From: CAVYXA01 sp963846775
GTDB lineage: Bacteria > Verrucomicrobiota > Verrucomicrobiia > Chthoniobacterales > UBA10450
Length of the DNA stretch: 64,000 nucleotides
Assembly (NCBI GenBank): GCA_963846775.1
Contig: CAWJXB010000006.1
Location: 62,001-126,000, forward strand
Reading direction: 5' to 3'
Below are positions 25,295-33,710 of this stretch, one piece after another. The stretch's first letter is position 1; each line of letters starts with the position of its first letter. The translations under genes were made by a program, and so were the position numbers. The notes beneath the pieces are model-generated. The model was not told the DNA's origin and did not search any database. It saw only the letters and a program-made list of their open reading frames with translations.

Positions 25295-26467
25295 TTAGCA
25301 GTTTGCGCGGTCCAGCAGCGATCTCAACACCGTTTCCGCCTCAAAGACTTCGCGAGCGATCTCGCGGGCAGCGCGGGAATGGCGTTTGTAATCCGCGTTG
25401 ATTTTCTCGACCCCATCAACAATGTCGCTTAACGAACGGAACGCGAGCAGGCCGGTGTCGCCGCCGTAACTCCTGGTAAAGCCGGTTTCCTGGGTGATAA
25501 CGGGTCGTCCGGCCGCGAGATAACACGCGCTCCGATCACTGAACCAGCCGGTATGGAGCCGGACGTACTGATCTTTCGCCACAGTGAATTCGCCTTTCGA
25601 ACCTTGGATGTAATCACGATACAGCCAGTAATCGACGCTCATCTGTTCCGGCGAAACGAGGCGCCAGGCGTTCTCTTCGAATCTCGCTCGCGTCCCGGCG
25701 TCGTTCATGTTCGTCGCGAGCTCGAACGTCTCACCCGCTTTTTTCGGCGCCGGAACGAAACGCAGAAATTCGCGCGATTTACTCCAAAGATATTTTTTGC
25801 CGCGCCAGAAGATGTCTTTCTGACCGCTGGTGGACCAATTCGCGATGGAGGTGAAGACAGCGGCGCGAGCAGGGGAACGAATCGTTTTCCACAGATCGGT
25901 TACGATCGGTTGCCGCGTTGGCAACCATTTGAATCCGTGCAGAGGCACCGGAAAACTCTTGGTGCCGACGTTTTCGCCGAATGTGAAAAGGGCATGGTGC
26001 CTCCCGATATAATCGATGGTCGATCTTATCCCCTTATCGATCTTGATTTGTTCAACACCCGGATCGCTTTCGACATATAGAATCCGATCGCTCGCGAGCA
26101 AATCGTGGTTGAATTCCTGCGCACCGCAGATGTTCAAAATGGCGTCGGCTTCGCGATAAAGTTGCCGGATTTTCTTCAGGGAAATACCTGCCGTCGGACT
26201 CTTTTTCAAGTAACGCGCGCAATAGGCCCAGCGATCTTTGAAATCGAATTCCGCCGCTAACCGGCTCAGAATCTTCGCCGCATATCCGAAATCTTCGCTG
26301 ACTTCGAACGTCTCTGGGTTGTAAGGCAATCGGGCCGAGTCCTCGATGTAATAGACATCGTGCCCGAGGCGTTGCAGTCCGACCATGTAATGGACGTGTT
26401 GCCAGATCACGCCAGCAATCGGCATCGATCCCATGAAGCCCATGACAAGGATGCGCTTACGCTTCAT
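25295..26467 (-). CDS. glycosyltransferase-like protein
   Basis: A 390-residue soluble protein. I start at 26467 (MKRKRILVMGFMGSMPIAGV): the preceding six codons (MDVFFS) come from the heptamer array at 26478-26537. The N-terminal Rossmann-like strand with G.MGSMPIAGVIWQHVHYMVGL and RLGHDVYYIED resembles GT-B glycosyltransferases. The C-terminal part GWFSDRSACYLAAGRPVITQ with ETGF is the usual donor-binding region ('...YLA.G.PVI.QDTG'). The sugar and acceptor are unknown. It sits downstream of an exporter and an acyltransferase on the same strand, suggesting a polysaccharide or glycolipid pathway. Confidence 0.7.
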   Translation of the reverse strand: MKRKRILVMGFMGSMPIAGVIWQHVHYMVGLQRLGHDVYYIEDSARLPYNPETFEVSEDFGYAAKILSRLAAEFDFKDRWAYCARYLKKSPTAGISLKKIRQLYREADAILNICGAQEFNHDLLASDRILYVESDPGVEQIKIDKGIRSTIDYIGRHHALFTFGENVGTKSFPVPLHGFKWLPTRQPIVTDLWKTIRSPARAAVFTSIANWSTSGQKDIFWRGKKYLWSKSREFLRFVPAPKKAGETFELATNMNDAGTRARFEENAWRLVSPEQMSVDYWLYRDYIQGSKGEFTVAKDQYVRLHTGWFSDRSACYLAAGRPVITQETGFTRSYGGDTGLLAFRSLSDIVDGVEKINADYKRHSRAAREIAREVFEAETVLRSLLDRANC

Positions 26468-26477
26468 GGAGAAGAAA

Positions 26478-26537
26478 ACGTCCAACGTCCAACGTCCAAC
26501 TGTCTGAATTGAGCGTTGAGCGTTGAGCGTTCAATTG
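26478..26537. repeat. heptamer array (CGTCCAA / CGTTGAG units)
   Basis: Three near-identical CGTCCAA units in a row are followed, after CTGTCTGAATTGAG, by two CGTTGAG units and one CGTTCAA. Both halves keep exact 7-bp phase. The array fills the gap between the acyltransferase stop and the glycosyltransferase start and contributes an open extension to the latter. Confidence 0.85.
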
Positions 26538-26539
26538 GA

Positions 26540-27130
26540 TCATGGATCGAATGTTTTCACGACCGTGGCTGGATTTCCCGCGACGACTGTGTTTGCCGGA
26601 ACGGATTTAGTGACGACCGCGCCTGCCGCCACGACCGAGTTGTCGCCGATGGCCACACCTTTCAGAATCACCGCGTTCATTCCGATCCAAACGTTGTCGC
26701 AGATTTTCACCGGCGCCGTCGTTAACTTCGGGCGTGGGGGACGATCTTTGAAGAACGGCGCCAGCGCTTGCGCGTCGATCAGGCGTTGGGCCGGTTCCAG
26801 CGGATGAAAATCGGAATCGGCGATGCCGACTCCCCAGGAGATCAGGCAATAGCTACCGATGTCGATCTTCTCTTCGGCCATGACGAGCGCGCCGTTGAGC
26901 AACGTGAAATCGCCCACGGTGCACCGTCCGTTCTCTCCAATCGCAAACGAGCAGCCAGCATAGCAAGAAACGTGATTACCGATCACGACGGCGCTGGGTT
27001 TTTTGCTCCGGAGATGCCGAAAAATTTGCGCGCTCTCGCAATAAAATCCTTCACCGAATTTGACATTCGCCGGAATCGGCTGCGTCCACCAATCGTTTAT
27101 CACGAATCGATCTGCTTTGACGTTGCTCAT
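26540..27130 (-). CDS. left-handed beta-helix acyltransferase
   Basis: A 196-residue hexapeptide-repeat protein. Coils such as VVIGNHVSCYAGCSFAIGENG, VKICDNVWIGMNAVILKGVA and IGDNSVVAAGAVVTKSVP are the isoleucine/valine-led turns of the LbH fold found in WecB-, LacA- and CapG-type O-acetyltransferases. HPLEPAQRLID is an inserted loop near the likely acyl-CoA site. It probably acetylates a sugar of a surface glycan. The stop of the ABC exporter gene upstream overlaps its start by four bases, so the two are translated together. Confidence 0.8.
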   Translation of the reverse strand: MSNVKADRFVINDWWTQPIPANVKFGEGFYCESAQIFRHLRSKKPSAVVIGNHVSCYAGCSFAIGENGRCTVGDFTLLNGALVMAEEKIDIGSYCLISWGVGIADSDFHPLEPAQRLIDAQALAPFFKDRPPRPKLTTAPVKICDNVWIGMNAVILKGVAIGDNSVVAAGAVVTKSVPANTVVAGNPATVVKTFDP

Positions 27131-28908
27131 GCGGGATAGTTTCCGGATGCGAATAATTTCGCGTAAACGCCGCCACGCGCGATTAGCTCGGGCCCGCGGC
27201 CTTGCTCGACGATACGCCCGTTTTCAAGCACGACGACAAGATCGAGATTGTGGATCGTTGCCAGGCGATGCGTCGCGATCAGGGTTGTGCGCCCGCGCAT
27301 CAGTTCCTTGATCGTGTCCATAATGGCTGCTTCCGTCGTCGGGTCGAGCGCGGACGTGGGCTCGTCCAGCAGCAAGATCGGCGCATTCTTTAGAAACGCG
27401 CGGGCGATGCCGACTCGTTGTCGCTGGCCAACACTCAGGTGCCCACCGCGTTCGCCCACCAAACTGGCATAACCGTTGGGCATTTGCCGAATAAACTCGT
27501 CGGCCTGGGCCCGGCGCGCGGCTTCGACAATTTCTTCATCGCTCGCATCGGGCCGGCCGTAGGCAATGTTTTCCCGGACGCTGGTCGAGAAAAGCAACGT
27601 GTCTTGCAAAACCAGGCTGATTTGCGCGCGCAACGATTTTTTCGTGATCTCGCGCAAATCGCGTCCATCGAGCGTGACGCGCCCGGAAGTCGGGTCATAA
27701 AATCGCGGAACTAGGCTGAGCAGGGTGCTTTTGCCCGCGCCTGTCCCGCCGACGAGGCCAATGATCTGGTTAGGCGCGATCTCAAGATCGACCGCGCGCA
27801 ATACCGGCCGATCGTTCGTGTAGCCGAATGAAACACTTTCAAATCGCAACGAGCCGTTTGTTTCATGGATGGCGATTGCGTTTGGCCCATCGATCACGTC
27901 ATCTTGTCGATCTAAAATTTCGAAGCAGCGTCTCGCCCCGGCGGTGGCGCCTTCCATCGCCCACATGGTATAGGTCAGCGATTCGAGCGGCTGGTAAAGC
28001 ATCAGCAAATAAGCGCTGAAGACGAGAAGAGAACCAAGGCTGAGACTGCCGGCGATTACATGCATGGTGCCGACGTAATACATGGCCGCCGTGCCAACGA
28101 TCATGAGCGTGCTAATCACGAGCGCGCTGTTCACGTTCGTTAGGGTGAGCCGCAGATTGGCCTCCAAACTTTGGCGGGCCCGATGATGAAATTGCGAGAC
28201 TTCAAAGTCTTCGCGTCCGAAGGCATGAACCATCCGGATCGAGCTCAAGCCTTCCTGCGCTTGCGCGAGGACGGCGCTTTCCTGTTCCTGAATATGGGTC
28301 GATTCCCGGCGAATCCGATGCGCGAAAAAATAGATGGCGGCGACGATGAGTGGAACGATCGCCAGCGAGAGCAGCGTCAGTCTCCAATCGATCCGCACCA
28401 TGACGACGAAGGTCCCGATCAGCGTGAACAAGGAAGCGAAAATGTTGGTGAACCCTTTGTTGTAGATGGTCTGGATTGCCTGCGAGTCATACGCGACGCG
28501 GAATGTCGAATCGGTCGAGCGGCGCATATCGTGGAATTTCAGTGAGAGGCGCTGGAGATGCGAATACACGTCGGTGCGCAATTTCAGCAGCGCTTGGAGC
28601 CCCATCTTCACGAAGAGATAATTCGTAATCCAATTCGTGAGGCCCCAGAGGATTTGCAGAACCACCAGCGCCAAGCAGAGAAGCAAAACAATTCCGGTAC
28701 GACCCATTTCGGGAAGAAATCCGAAATGGATATGCGGCAAAACATGATATTCGCGTCCAGCATGTAGCAGCACATCATCGACAATGATCTTGAACGGCCA
28801 CGGCTTCGCCAGGTTCAATCCGATTCCGAGCAGGGAAAAAAACAGGCCCACAAATGTTTGCGGCAGGAACGGCTGGTAGTATTTGAGGACGCGGCGGTAA
28901 ATCGACAT
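27127..28908 (-). CDS. MsbA-like ABC exporter (TMD-NBD fusion)
   Basis: A 593-residue half-transporter. Residues about 20-310 carry six transmembrane segments. The nucleotide-binding domain has Walker A GGTGAGKST (387-395; the usual serine of G-x-S-G is Thr389), signature LSVGQ (491-495), Walker B ILLLDEP (511-517) and an H-loop in ATHRLAT. This layout is that of MsbA and other lipid or lipopolysaccharide exporters. Because it is coupled to an acyltransferase and followed by a glycosyltransferase-like gene, a glycolipid cargo is likely but inferred. The heptamer array at 28910-29010 lies directly upstream and leaves no obvious ribosome site. Confidence 0.85.
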   Translation of the reverse strand: MSIYRRVLKYYQPFLPQTFVGLFFSLLGIGLNLAKPWPFKIIVDDVLLHAGREYHVLPHIHFGFLPEMGRTGIVLLLCLALVVLQILWGLTNWITNYLFVKMGLQALLKLRTDVYSHLQRLSLKFHDMRRSTDSTFRVAYDSQAIQTIYNKGFTNIFASLFTLIGTFVVMVRIDWRLTLLSLAIVPLIVAAIYFFAHRIRRESTHIQEQESAVLAQAQEGLSSIRMVHAFGREDFEVSQFHHRARQSLEANLRLTLTNVNSALVISTLMIVGTAAMYYVGTMHVIAGSLSLGSLLVFSAYLLMLYQPLESLTYTMWAMEGATAGARRCFEILDRQDDVIDGPNAIAIHETNGSLRFESVSFGYTNDRPVLRAVDLEIAPNQIIGLVGGTGAGKSTLLSLVPRFYDPTSGRVTLDGRDLREITKKSLRAQISLVLQDTLLFSTSVRENIAYGRPDASDEEIVEAARRAQADEFIRQMPNGYASLVGERGGHLSVGQRQRVGIARAFLKNAPILLLDEPTSALDPTTEAAIMDTIKELMRGRTTLIATHRLATIHNLDLVVVLENGRIVEQGRGPELIARGGVYAKLFASGNYPA

Positions 28909-28909
28909 C

Positions 28910-29010
28910 GGAATTTCAGATTGCAGATTTCAAATTTCAGATTGACCTACACGCGGCTCCAACCGAGCTAGGCTAAATCCGCAATCCGCAATCCGAAATC
29001 CCAAATTTTC
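28910..29010. repeat. heptamer array, facing arms between divergent genes
   Basis: The left arm is GGAATTTCAGATTGCAGATT followed by TCAAATTTCAGATTG; the right arm (28975-29010) is AAATCCGCAATCCGCAATCC, then GAAATCCC and AAATTTT. Units are 7 bp in both. GATTGCAGATTT on the left is nearly the reverse complement of AAATCCGCAATC on the right. A 30-base GC-rich centre separates them. The whole divergent promoter region of the ABC exporter and DedA genes is therefore made of this array. Confidence 0.8.
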
Positions 29011-29649
29011 GTGCATCATCTTGTTCAAGTCTGGTTCGAATGGGTTCTCACCGGAGGTTATTTGGGGATCATCGTGCTGATGGCGATGGAGAGCTCGATC
29101 TTTCCAGTGCCGAGCGAGATCGTTATCCCGCCGGCTGCATTCCTCGCCGCGGAAGGCAAACTGAGTTTCGCCGGCGTAATTATCGCGGGCACGGTGGGTT
29201 CATATTTGGGTTCAGCCATTACTTATTGGGCGTCGCGATTAATTGGACGGCCACTGATCGTGAAGTACGGCCGGTTTCTGTTGATCGCGCCGAAAAAGCT
29301 GGAACACGCGGAGTATTGGCTTGCCCGATACGAGGCCGGCGGTGTTTTTTTTGCACGGCTCTTGCCCGTCATTCGCCACCTGATCTCTATTCCGGCGGGG
29401 ATCGTCCGAATGCCTTTTGTGACATTTAGTCTTGTGACGACGATCGGCTCAGCTCTCTGGTGCTGTGTTTTGGCCTACCTGGGGGTGAAGGCATACCGGG
29501 CTGAGCCGGAACTGCTAACCGACCCCGAAGCACTGATACGTTTTGTCCGTGGACAATCGACATGGATACTGGTAGTGGTGCTGGCATTGGCCGTACTCTA
29601 CATATTGTGGCTACGTCTTTCCCGACCTTCCGGTACTTCGAAGAGTTGA
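29011..29649 (+). CDS. DedA-family membrane protein
   Basis: A 212-residue inner-membrane protein starting with GTG (MHHLVQVWFEWVLTGGYL). It has four or five hydrophobic segments and the DedA hallmark: an early ESSIFPVPSEIVIPPAAFLA (residues about 27-46) with conserved E and P, and FFARLLPVIRHLISIPAGI (about 110-128), the 'F..R..P..R...S..AG' motif. DedA proteins act as lipid scramblases or flippases, for example for undecaprenyl phosphate or phosphatidylethanolamine, and need the proton gradient. It is divergent from the exporter gene, across a heptamer array. Confidence 0.88.
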   Translation: MHHLVQVWFEWVLTGGYLGIIVLMAMESSIFPVPSEIVIPPAAFLAAEGKLSFAGVIIAGTVGSYLGSAITYWASRLIGRPLIVKYGRFLLIAPKKLEHAEYWLARYEAGGVFFARLLPVIRHLISIPAGIVRMPFVTFSLVTTIGSALWCCVLAYLGVKAYRAEPELLTDPEALIRFVRGQSTWILVVVLALAVLYILWLRLSRPSGTSKS

Positions 29650-29792
29650 TACTTTTGTGTTTACAAAGTGAACACTCGTGTCAGATTTTTGTCACGTTGA
29701 AAGTCGATAACTCGACAATAACTCCGCCTTTTCCCTCACAGAACTATTCACAATGAACAATGGTACCCAAGCTGCTGTCTAAATCCTCCGTA

Positions 29793-29975
29793 ATGAAGAA
29801 GAATAACCTTATCTTGAGACAGCGTCCGAAGCTATCCCTCGGCGATTTGATTTTGGCCGTCAGCTCTTGCGCTAAGAACCCGAAGGAAACTGTCGCAACC
29901 GTGGCAGACCTTCTGGCCAGTGGCAAAGTGCGTGTGCAAAGCGGTGGCCGCTTCCTGCGGGCGCGCGTTTGCTAG
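29793..29975 (+). CDS. small basic conserved-looking protein, unknown
   Basis: A 60-residue protein, MKKNNLILRQRPKLSLGDLI at its start and ending RFLRARVC. I start at the ATG at 29793; an upstream ATG at 29760 is in frame but adds an unconserved stretch. The centre (AVSSCAKNPKETVATVADLL, then ASGKVRV) looks like a small folded helix-turn domain with two cysteines. A strong intrinsic terminator follows 26 bases after the stop (30001-30035), which supports a real, separately transcribed gene. I do not recognise the family. Confidence 0.6.
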   Translation: MKKNNLILRQRPKLSLGDLILAVSSCAKNPKETVATVADLLASGKVRVQSGGRFLRARVC

Positions 29976-30000
29976 TAGGTTTTATAACGACTTTCGGAAG

Positions 30001-30035
30001 TCGCTCCGGTGATTTGTCGCCGGAGCGATTTTTTT
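30001..30035 (+). terminator. intrinsic terminator of the 60-residue gene
   Basis: TCGCTCCGG and CCGGAGCGA form a 9-bp stem around a 10-base loop, followed directly by seven T. A small helper hairpin (CGACTTTCGGAAGTCG) lies just before it. This is the cleanest plus-strand terminator in the window. Confidence 0.9.
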
Positions 30036-30105
30036 GCGCCTGATAGATTTTTAGACCGGGGCGAACAAAGGACAAGCACTGGTTAGGCCACGGGTCCCCA
30101 AGGAG

Positions 30106-30192
30106 TGCCGATGGCCGGACTCGAACCGGCACGGGCCTGTTACGGCCCAACGGATTTTAAGTCCGTTGCGTCTACCATTCCGCCACATCGGC
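30106..30192 (-). tRNA. tRNA-Leu (anticodon UAA)
   Basis: On the minus strand the acceptor stem GCCGATG pairs with CATCGGC, followed by discriminator A. The anticodon stem is ACGGA/TCCGT with loop CTTAAAA, so the anticodon is UAA. GGGCC..GGCCC forms the long variable arm of a class II tRNA. GGTTCGAGTCC is the T-loop region. The length is 87 nt and CCA is not encoded. Confidence 0.95.
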
Positions 30193-30454
30193 GCAGGACT
30201 GCATTTGCACTTGCAATACATCCGCCCGGCTGAACGGCAACGTGTTTTATTATGCGGTCTCCTCGGGCGAGGATGTGCCACATTGAACGCAATCTCAATT
30301 GGAGGGAAACTAAGCATCCGCCACGGAATTGCTCCAGATCTTCACTTGAGGCTACCGCTTGGCAGGCGATTTCGCTCAGGATGACTCCTCCATTTAAGCA
30401 CGCGGGATTGGCGTTTTGACGAAACGCCCTACAATCGTTGTGTAATCCTGCGCC
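30193..30454. other. intergenic stretch, no gene seen
   Basis: About 260 bases between tRNA-Leu and pgsA, expected to hold the two divergent promoters. The only structure noticed is GGCGTTTTGACGAAACGCC at about 30411-30429, an imperfect hairpin just upstream of pgsA. Confidence 0.4.
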
Positions 30455-31063
30455 ATGACCACAGCCAACAAGATCACGGTTGTCCGAATCCTGATGATTC
30501 CGATGTTCGTGACGTTGGCGATTTATTACGGCGACGGTGTTCAACGCGGTGAGCCAGTCGAATGGCAGCGCTTTGCCGCGATTTTCGTCTTCTTGCTTGC
30601 GGCGGTGAGCGATGGTTTGGACGGATATGTCGCGCGCCGCTACAACCAACGCAGCACCCTCGGAGTTTACCTCGATCCGATCGCGGACAAGGGCCTGCTG
30701 CTTAGCGGCGTTATCACGCTTAGCCTGACGAACTGGAACGATGTCGATCCTCAATATGGGAAATTTCCGCTTTGGTTCCCGATTCTTGTTATCACCCGCG
30801 ACGTCGTGATTCTGGTGGGCGCGGTGATTCTGCATTTGTTGATCGGGGAGAAAATGCGGGTGAAACCGCATTGGACCGGAAAAGTGGCGACAGTCTGCCA
30901 AATGGTCGCCATCGGCTGGGTGATGCTGCAATTCCGCTTCATTCCGCTTTTCTTCGTCGTGATCGTGGCCGGCGTTTTCACCTTTGCTTCCGGAATGGTT
31001 TATGTGACAGATGGCGTGCGGCAATTGCAGGCCGAAGGACACGCGCACGCGAAGGTGAACTGA
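30455..31063 (+). CDS. pgsA: CDP-diacylglycerol-glycerol-3-phosphate 3-phosphatidyltransferase
   Basis: A 202-residue membrane enzyme of phosphatidylglycerol synthesis. The CDP-alcohol phosphotransferase motif D-G-x2-A-R-x8-G-x3-D-x3-D is complete: Asp53, Asp56 and Gly57, Ala60-Arg61, Gly70, Asp74 and Asp78 (in SDGLDGYVARR and GVYLDPIADK). About five hydrophobic segments follow. The N-terminal TTANKITVVRIL is typical of PgsA. Its TGA stop overlaps the ATG of the der frame (31061-31065), so the two are probably cotranscribed and translationally coupled. Confidence 0.88.
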   Translation: MTTANKITVVRILMIPMFVTLAIYYGDGVQRGEPVEWQRFAAIFVFLLAAVSDGLDGYVARRYNQRSTLGVYLDPIADKGLLLSGVITLSLTNWNDVDPQYGKFPLWFPILVITRDVVILVGAVILHLLIGEKMRVKPHWTGKVATVCQMVAIGWVMLQFRFIPLFFVVIVAGVFTFASGMVYVTDGVRQLQAEGHAHAKVN

Positions 31064-32580
31064 TGGCGGAAGACAAGTTCGTCTCGGGAAAAATTAGAAT
31101 CATTGAGCGAACGGAAAAGCAAACGTTCAACGTCTCACCCGCTTCCGCCGTGGACGGGCTCCGCCGTGGCCAGCGCTCAAGGTCCAACACTCAACTGCAG
31201 AATCAGATGGCAACCGCGAATGTCACGATCGTCGGTCGGCCGAACGTGGGAAAATCGGCGTTATTCAATCGGCTCGCCCGCCGCAAGATCGCGATCGTGC
31301 ACGATCAACCGGGGATCACGCGCGATCGTATCTCGGCCACGGTCACGCGCGGCGCTCGGCCCTTCAAGGTTTGGGACACAGGCGGTGTGCTCGGTGCCGG
31401 AGAATCTGAATTGACCGCGCAAGTCCGGCGCGGAGTTGAAGAAGCGATTCGCGAGAGCCATCTACTTTTGTTTGTGGTGGATGCCAAAGCGGGCCTGTCG
31501 CCGATCGACTGTGACTTGGCGCGACTTTTGCGCAAATCAAACAAGCCGGTCGTACTTGTAGTGAACAAGATCGACCATGAAAAACACGAGCCGCTCGCAG
31601 CCGAGTTTGACTCGTTAGGATTCGAACACAGCGTCGATATCAGCGCCGAGCACAATCGGGGGATTGATTCGTTGCTCGATGAAATCGAGCACCTTCTGCC
31701 TCAAGGGACGGCGCCTTCTGAAACGCCGATTCATGCTACGGCGGCTGGAAAGCCGCCGCTCCTTCTCTCCATTATCGGTCGTCCGAATGCCGGCAAGTCG
31801 TCTCTGATCAACTCGATCGTCAAGAGCGAGCGCGCGATTGTGAGCGAGCTGGCCGGCACGACGCGCGACGCGGTCGATGTTTCCTACGAACGCGACGGCG
31901 AGCGCTTCGTCTTTATCGACACCGCCGGCATTCGGAAACGCGGGAAGCATTCCAGTTCGGTCGAAGTCTTCAGCGTGATGCGGGCGGAACGGAGCATCCG
32001 ACGCGCGGACCTGTGTGTCTTGATTGTGGATCTTGCCAGCGGCGTGACCGCGCAGGACAAGAAGATCGCCGGCTTGATTCAGGAAGCAGGGAAGGCGGCG
32101 ATCGTGGTGGCGAACAAGCTTGATCTCATCAAGCCAAAACGCGGCGGGCGAGACACCGTCGATAGAATCGTTGCCGCCACGCAGGAACGGCTTTTCTTTG
32201 TCGGTTACGCGCCGGTCCTGGTCGCTTCGGCCTTAACGGGCGAACACGTTGAAAAGCTCTTCCGACTGATCAAAAAAGTCCGACGCACGGCAAAAGCACG
32301 AATTGGAACGGGTGTTCTCAATCGTCTTTTGCGAGCGGCGTTTGCGGCCAACCCGCCGCCGATGGTGAAAGGCCGTCGCTTGAAACTGTTCTATGCCGCC
32401 CAAGCTCACGGATCGGAGGAGCGACAATTCGCGCCGCCGGAATTCGTGCTCTTCGTTAACGATCCACGCTTGTTAAACCAAACTTATCGCCGCTATCTCG
32501 AAGCGCGCATTCGCGGAGCGCAGCCGTATCCCGGTTTGCCGATCATTTTGACGTTGCGCCCGCGCAGCGAAAAGTTGTAG
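31063..32580 (+). CDS. der: ribosome-assembly GTPase Der (EngA), with repeat-derived N-terminal leader
   Basis: Der carries two tandem GTPase domains and a C-terminal KH-like domain. The first G1 is GRPNVGKS (about residues 54-61 from this start), the second GRPNAGKS (about 240). The G3 steps are DTGG and DTAG, and NKID/NKLD are the G4 motifs. The conserved protein begins at 31207 (MATANVTIVGRPNVGK) and is then 457 residues, the usual size. Upstream codons to 31063 stay open and overlap the pgsA stop (ATGA), but 31095-31200 is repeat sequence, so residues about 12-46 are not family sequence. Either initiation at 31063 gives a 48-residue extension, or internal initiation is used. Confidence 0.9.
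   Translation: MAEDKFVSGKIRIIERTEKQTFNVSPASAVDGLRRGQRSRSNTQLQNQMATANVTIVGRPNVGKSALFNRLARRKIAIVHDQPGITRDRISATVTRGARPFKVWDTGGVLGAGESELTAQVRRGVEEAIRESHLLLFVVDAKAGLSPIDCDLARLLRKSNKPVVLVVNKIDHEKHEPLAAEFDSLGFEHSVDISAEHNRGIDSLLDEIEHLLPQGTAPSETPIHATAAGKPPLLLSIIGRPNAGKSSLINSIVKSERAIVSELAGTTRDAVDVSYERDGERFVFIDTAGIRKRGKHSSSVEVFSVMRAERSIRRADLCVLIVDLASGVTAQDKKIAGLIQEAGKAAIVVANKLDLIKPKRGGRDTVDRIVAATQERLFFVGYAPVLVASALTGEHVEKLFRLIKKVRRTAKARIGTGVLNRLLRAAFAANPPPMVKGRRLKLFYAAQAHGSEERQFAPPEFVLFVNDPRLLNQTYRRYLEARIRGAQPYPGLPIILTLRPRSEKL
31095..31200. repeat. heptamer arms enclosing a GC-rich element, inside der
   Basis: The left arm reads as 7-bp units TTGAGCG, AACGGAA, AAGCAAA, CGTTCAA, CGTCTCA. The right arm reads CGCTCAA, GGTCCAA, CACTCAA. 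Between them (31138-31174) is the dispersed element CGGGCTCCGCCGTGGC, related to 6693-6733 and 59181-59221. The whole stays in frame with der. Confidence 0.7.
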
Positions 32581-32628
32581 TGGCAAGCTTTCTTTGAAAA
32601 CGGCGACCGTCATAGACCGCTACTACAG
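32576..32628. repeat. REP-like element at the der stop codon
   Basis: TTGTAGTGGC at the left faces AGACCGCTACTACAG at the right; inside is GGCGACCGTCATAGACCG. It resembles the element at 11263-11325 (GGCGGTCTTTGACCGTCGC). The TAG stop of der (32578-32580) lies within its first bases. Confidence 0.6.
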
Positions 32629-32671
32629 TTGAATCGAACGTTTAGGGCGTAAATCTGTCTCACAAACACAC

Positions 32672-33658
32672 ATGAAATCTACTCAGGAAATCACCGCTGA
32701 AGTCCAACAGCTAGGCCAATGGATTCCGGCTCTCCGTCAGCAGATTGGTCACGTCGTTATTGGCCAGAAGTATCTCGTTGATCGACTCTTGCTCGGCTTA
32801 CTCGCGAATGGCCACATCCTGCTCGAAGGCGTGCCCGGGCTGGCTAAGACGCTCACGGTGAAAACTCTGGCCGCGTGCATTCAGACTGGGTTTCAGCGGT
32901 TGCAATTTACGCCCGATCTTTTGCCGGCCGATCTGATCGGCACGCTTATTTACAATCCGCGCACGGGCGAGTTTACGACCAAGATGGGCCCGATTTTTTC
33001 AAACCTAATCCTGGCCGACGAAATCAATCGCGCACCGGCGAAAGTTCAGAGCGCGCTGCTCGAAGCGATGCAAGAGCGCCAGGTGACCATCGGTGAAAAG
33101 ACCTATCCGTTGCCCGATCCGTTTCTCGTGATGGCGACGCAAAATCCGATCGAGCAGGAAGGCACTTATCAACTGCCGGAAGCGCAGCTCGACCGTTTCA
33201 TGTTGAAGTTGAACATCGGTTATCCGCAAAAGAGCGAGGAGCGGACCATTCTCGATCTAATGGCTACGTCCGCGCCCGATCTGCGGGTAAATCCGGTGAT
33301 CGATCCCAAGCAAATCATCGCCGCCCGCGAGGTGGTAAACCAGATTTACATCGACGATCGCGTGAAGGATTACATTGTCGATGTTGTCTGGGCCACGCGC
33401 GACCCGGCGGCTTACAACCTGAACCTCGAAGGGTTGATTCGTTATGGCGCATCACCGCGCGCTACGATTTATCTCGCGCTCGGCGCGCGGGCCCATGCCT
33501 TTCTGAACGGCCGCGGCTACGTCACTCCGCAGGACGTGAAAAGCATCGGGCCAGATGTATTGCGTCATCGCATCATTGTCAGCTACGAAGCCGAGGCGGA
33601 GGCGGTAACGAGCGAGACGATTGTGGAGAGAATTTTTGCGGGATTGCCGGTGCCGTGA
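32672..33658 (+). CDS. MoxR-family AAA+ ATPase
   Basis: A 328-residue AAA+ protein. Walker A is GVPGLAKT (53-60), Walker B is NLILADEIN (111-119), and the sensor region MATQNPIEQEG follows near residue 155. The C-terminal lid contains SPRATIYLALGARAHA. MoxR ATPases work with vWA-domain proteins to mature or fold membrane and periplasmic complexes. It heads the Bat-type operon that continues with DUF58, DUF4381, two vWA proteins, TPR, BatD and BatE genes. Unusually, a 540-bp cassette with a four-helix-bundle gene (33668-34201) separates it from DUF58, where these genes are normally adjacent. Confidence 0.92.
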   Translation: MKSTQEITAEVQQLGQWIPALRQQIGHVVIGQKYLVDRLLLGLLANGHILLEGVPGLAKTLTVKTLAACIQTGFQRLQFTPDLLPADLIGTLIYNPRTGEFTTKMGPIFSNLILADEINRAPAKVQSALLEAMQERQVTIGEKTYPLPDPFLVMATQNPIEQEGTYQLPEAQLDRFMLKLNIGYPQKSEERTILDLMATSAPDLRVNPVIDPKQIIAAREVVNQIYIDDRVKDYIVDVVWATRDPAAYNLNLEGLIRYGASPRATIYLALGARAHAFLNGRGYVTPQDVKSIGPDVLRHRIIVSYEAEAEAVTSETIVERIFAGLPVP

Positions 33659-33667
33659 TGCACTTCG

Positions 33668-33702
33668 TAAGAGGTGAGAGGTGAGAGGTGAGAGGTGAGA
33701 AG
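33668..33702. repeat. left heptamer arm (AGAGGTG unit) of the cassette
   Basis: Four consecutive AGAGGTG units, the last followed by AGAAG, run up to the ribosome site of the four-helix-bundle gene. The facing copy lies at 34179-34201, beyond the gene. Confidence 0.85.
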
Positions 33703-33710
33703 AAGTGGCG

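Noticed and set aside
27127..28908. Antibiotic-export function for the ABC transporter
   Set aside because: Its domains do not discriminate a drug exporter from an MsbA-like lipid exporter, and the acyltransferase and glycosyltransferase context favours a lipid or glycan cargo.
30140..31048. 302-codon antisense frame across pgsA and the tRNA-Leu region
   Set aside because: It overlaps a clear pgsA with all catalytic residues and the tRNA, and its peptide has no family features.
30772..31062. Upstream extension of the der frame into pgsA
   Set aside because: The der frame is open back to 30772, but that would overlap pgsA by almost 300 bases. The ATG at 31063 overlapping the pgsA stop is the furthest reasonable start.
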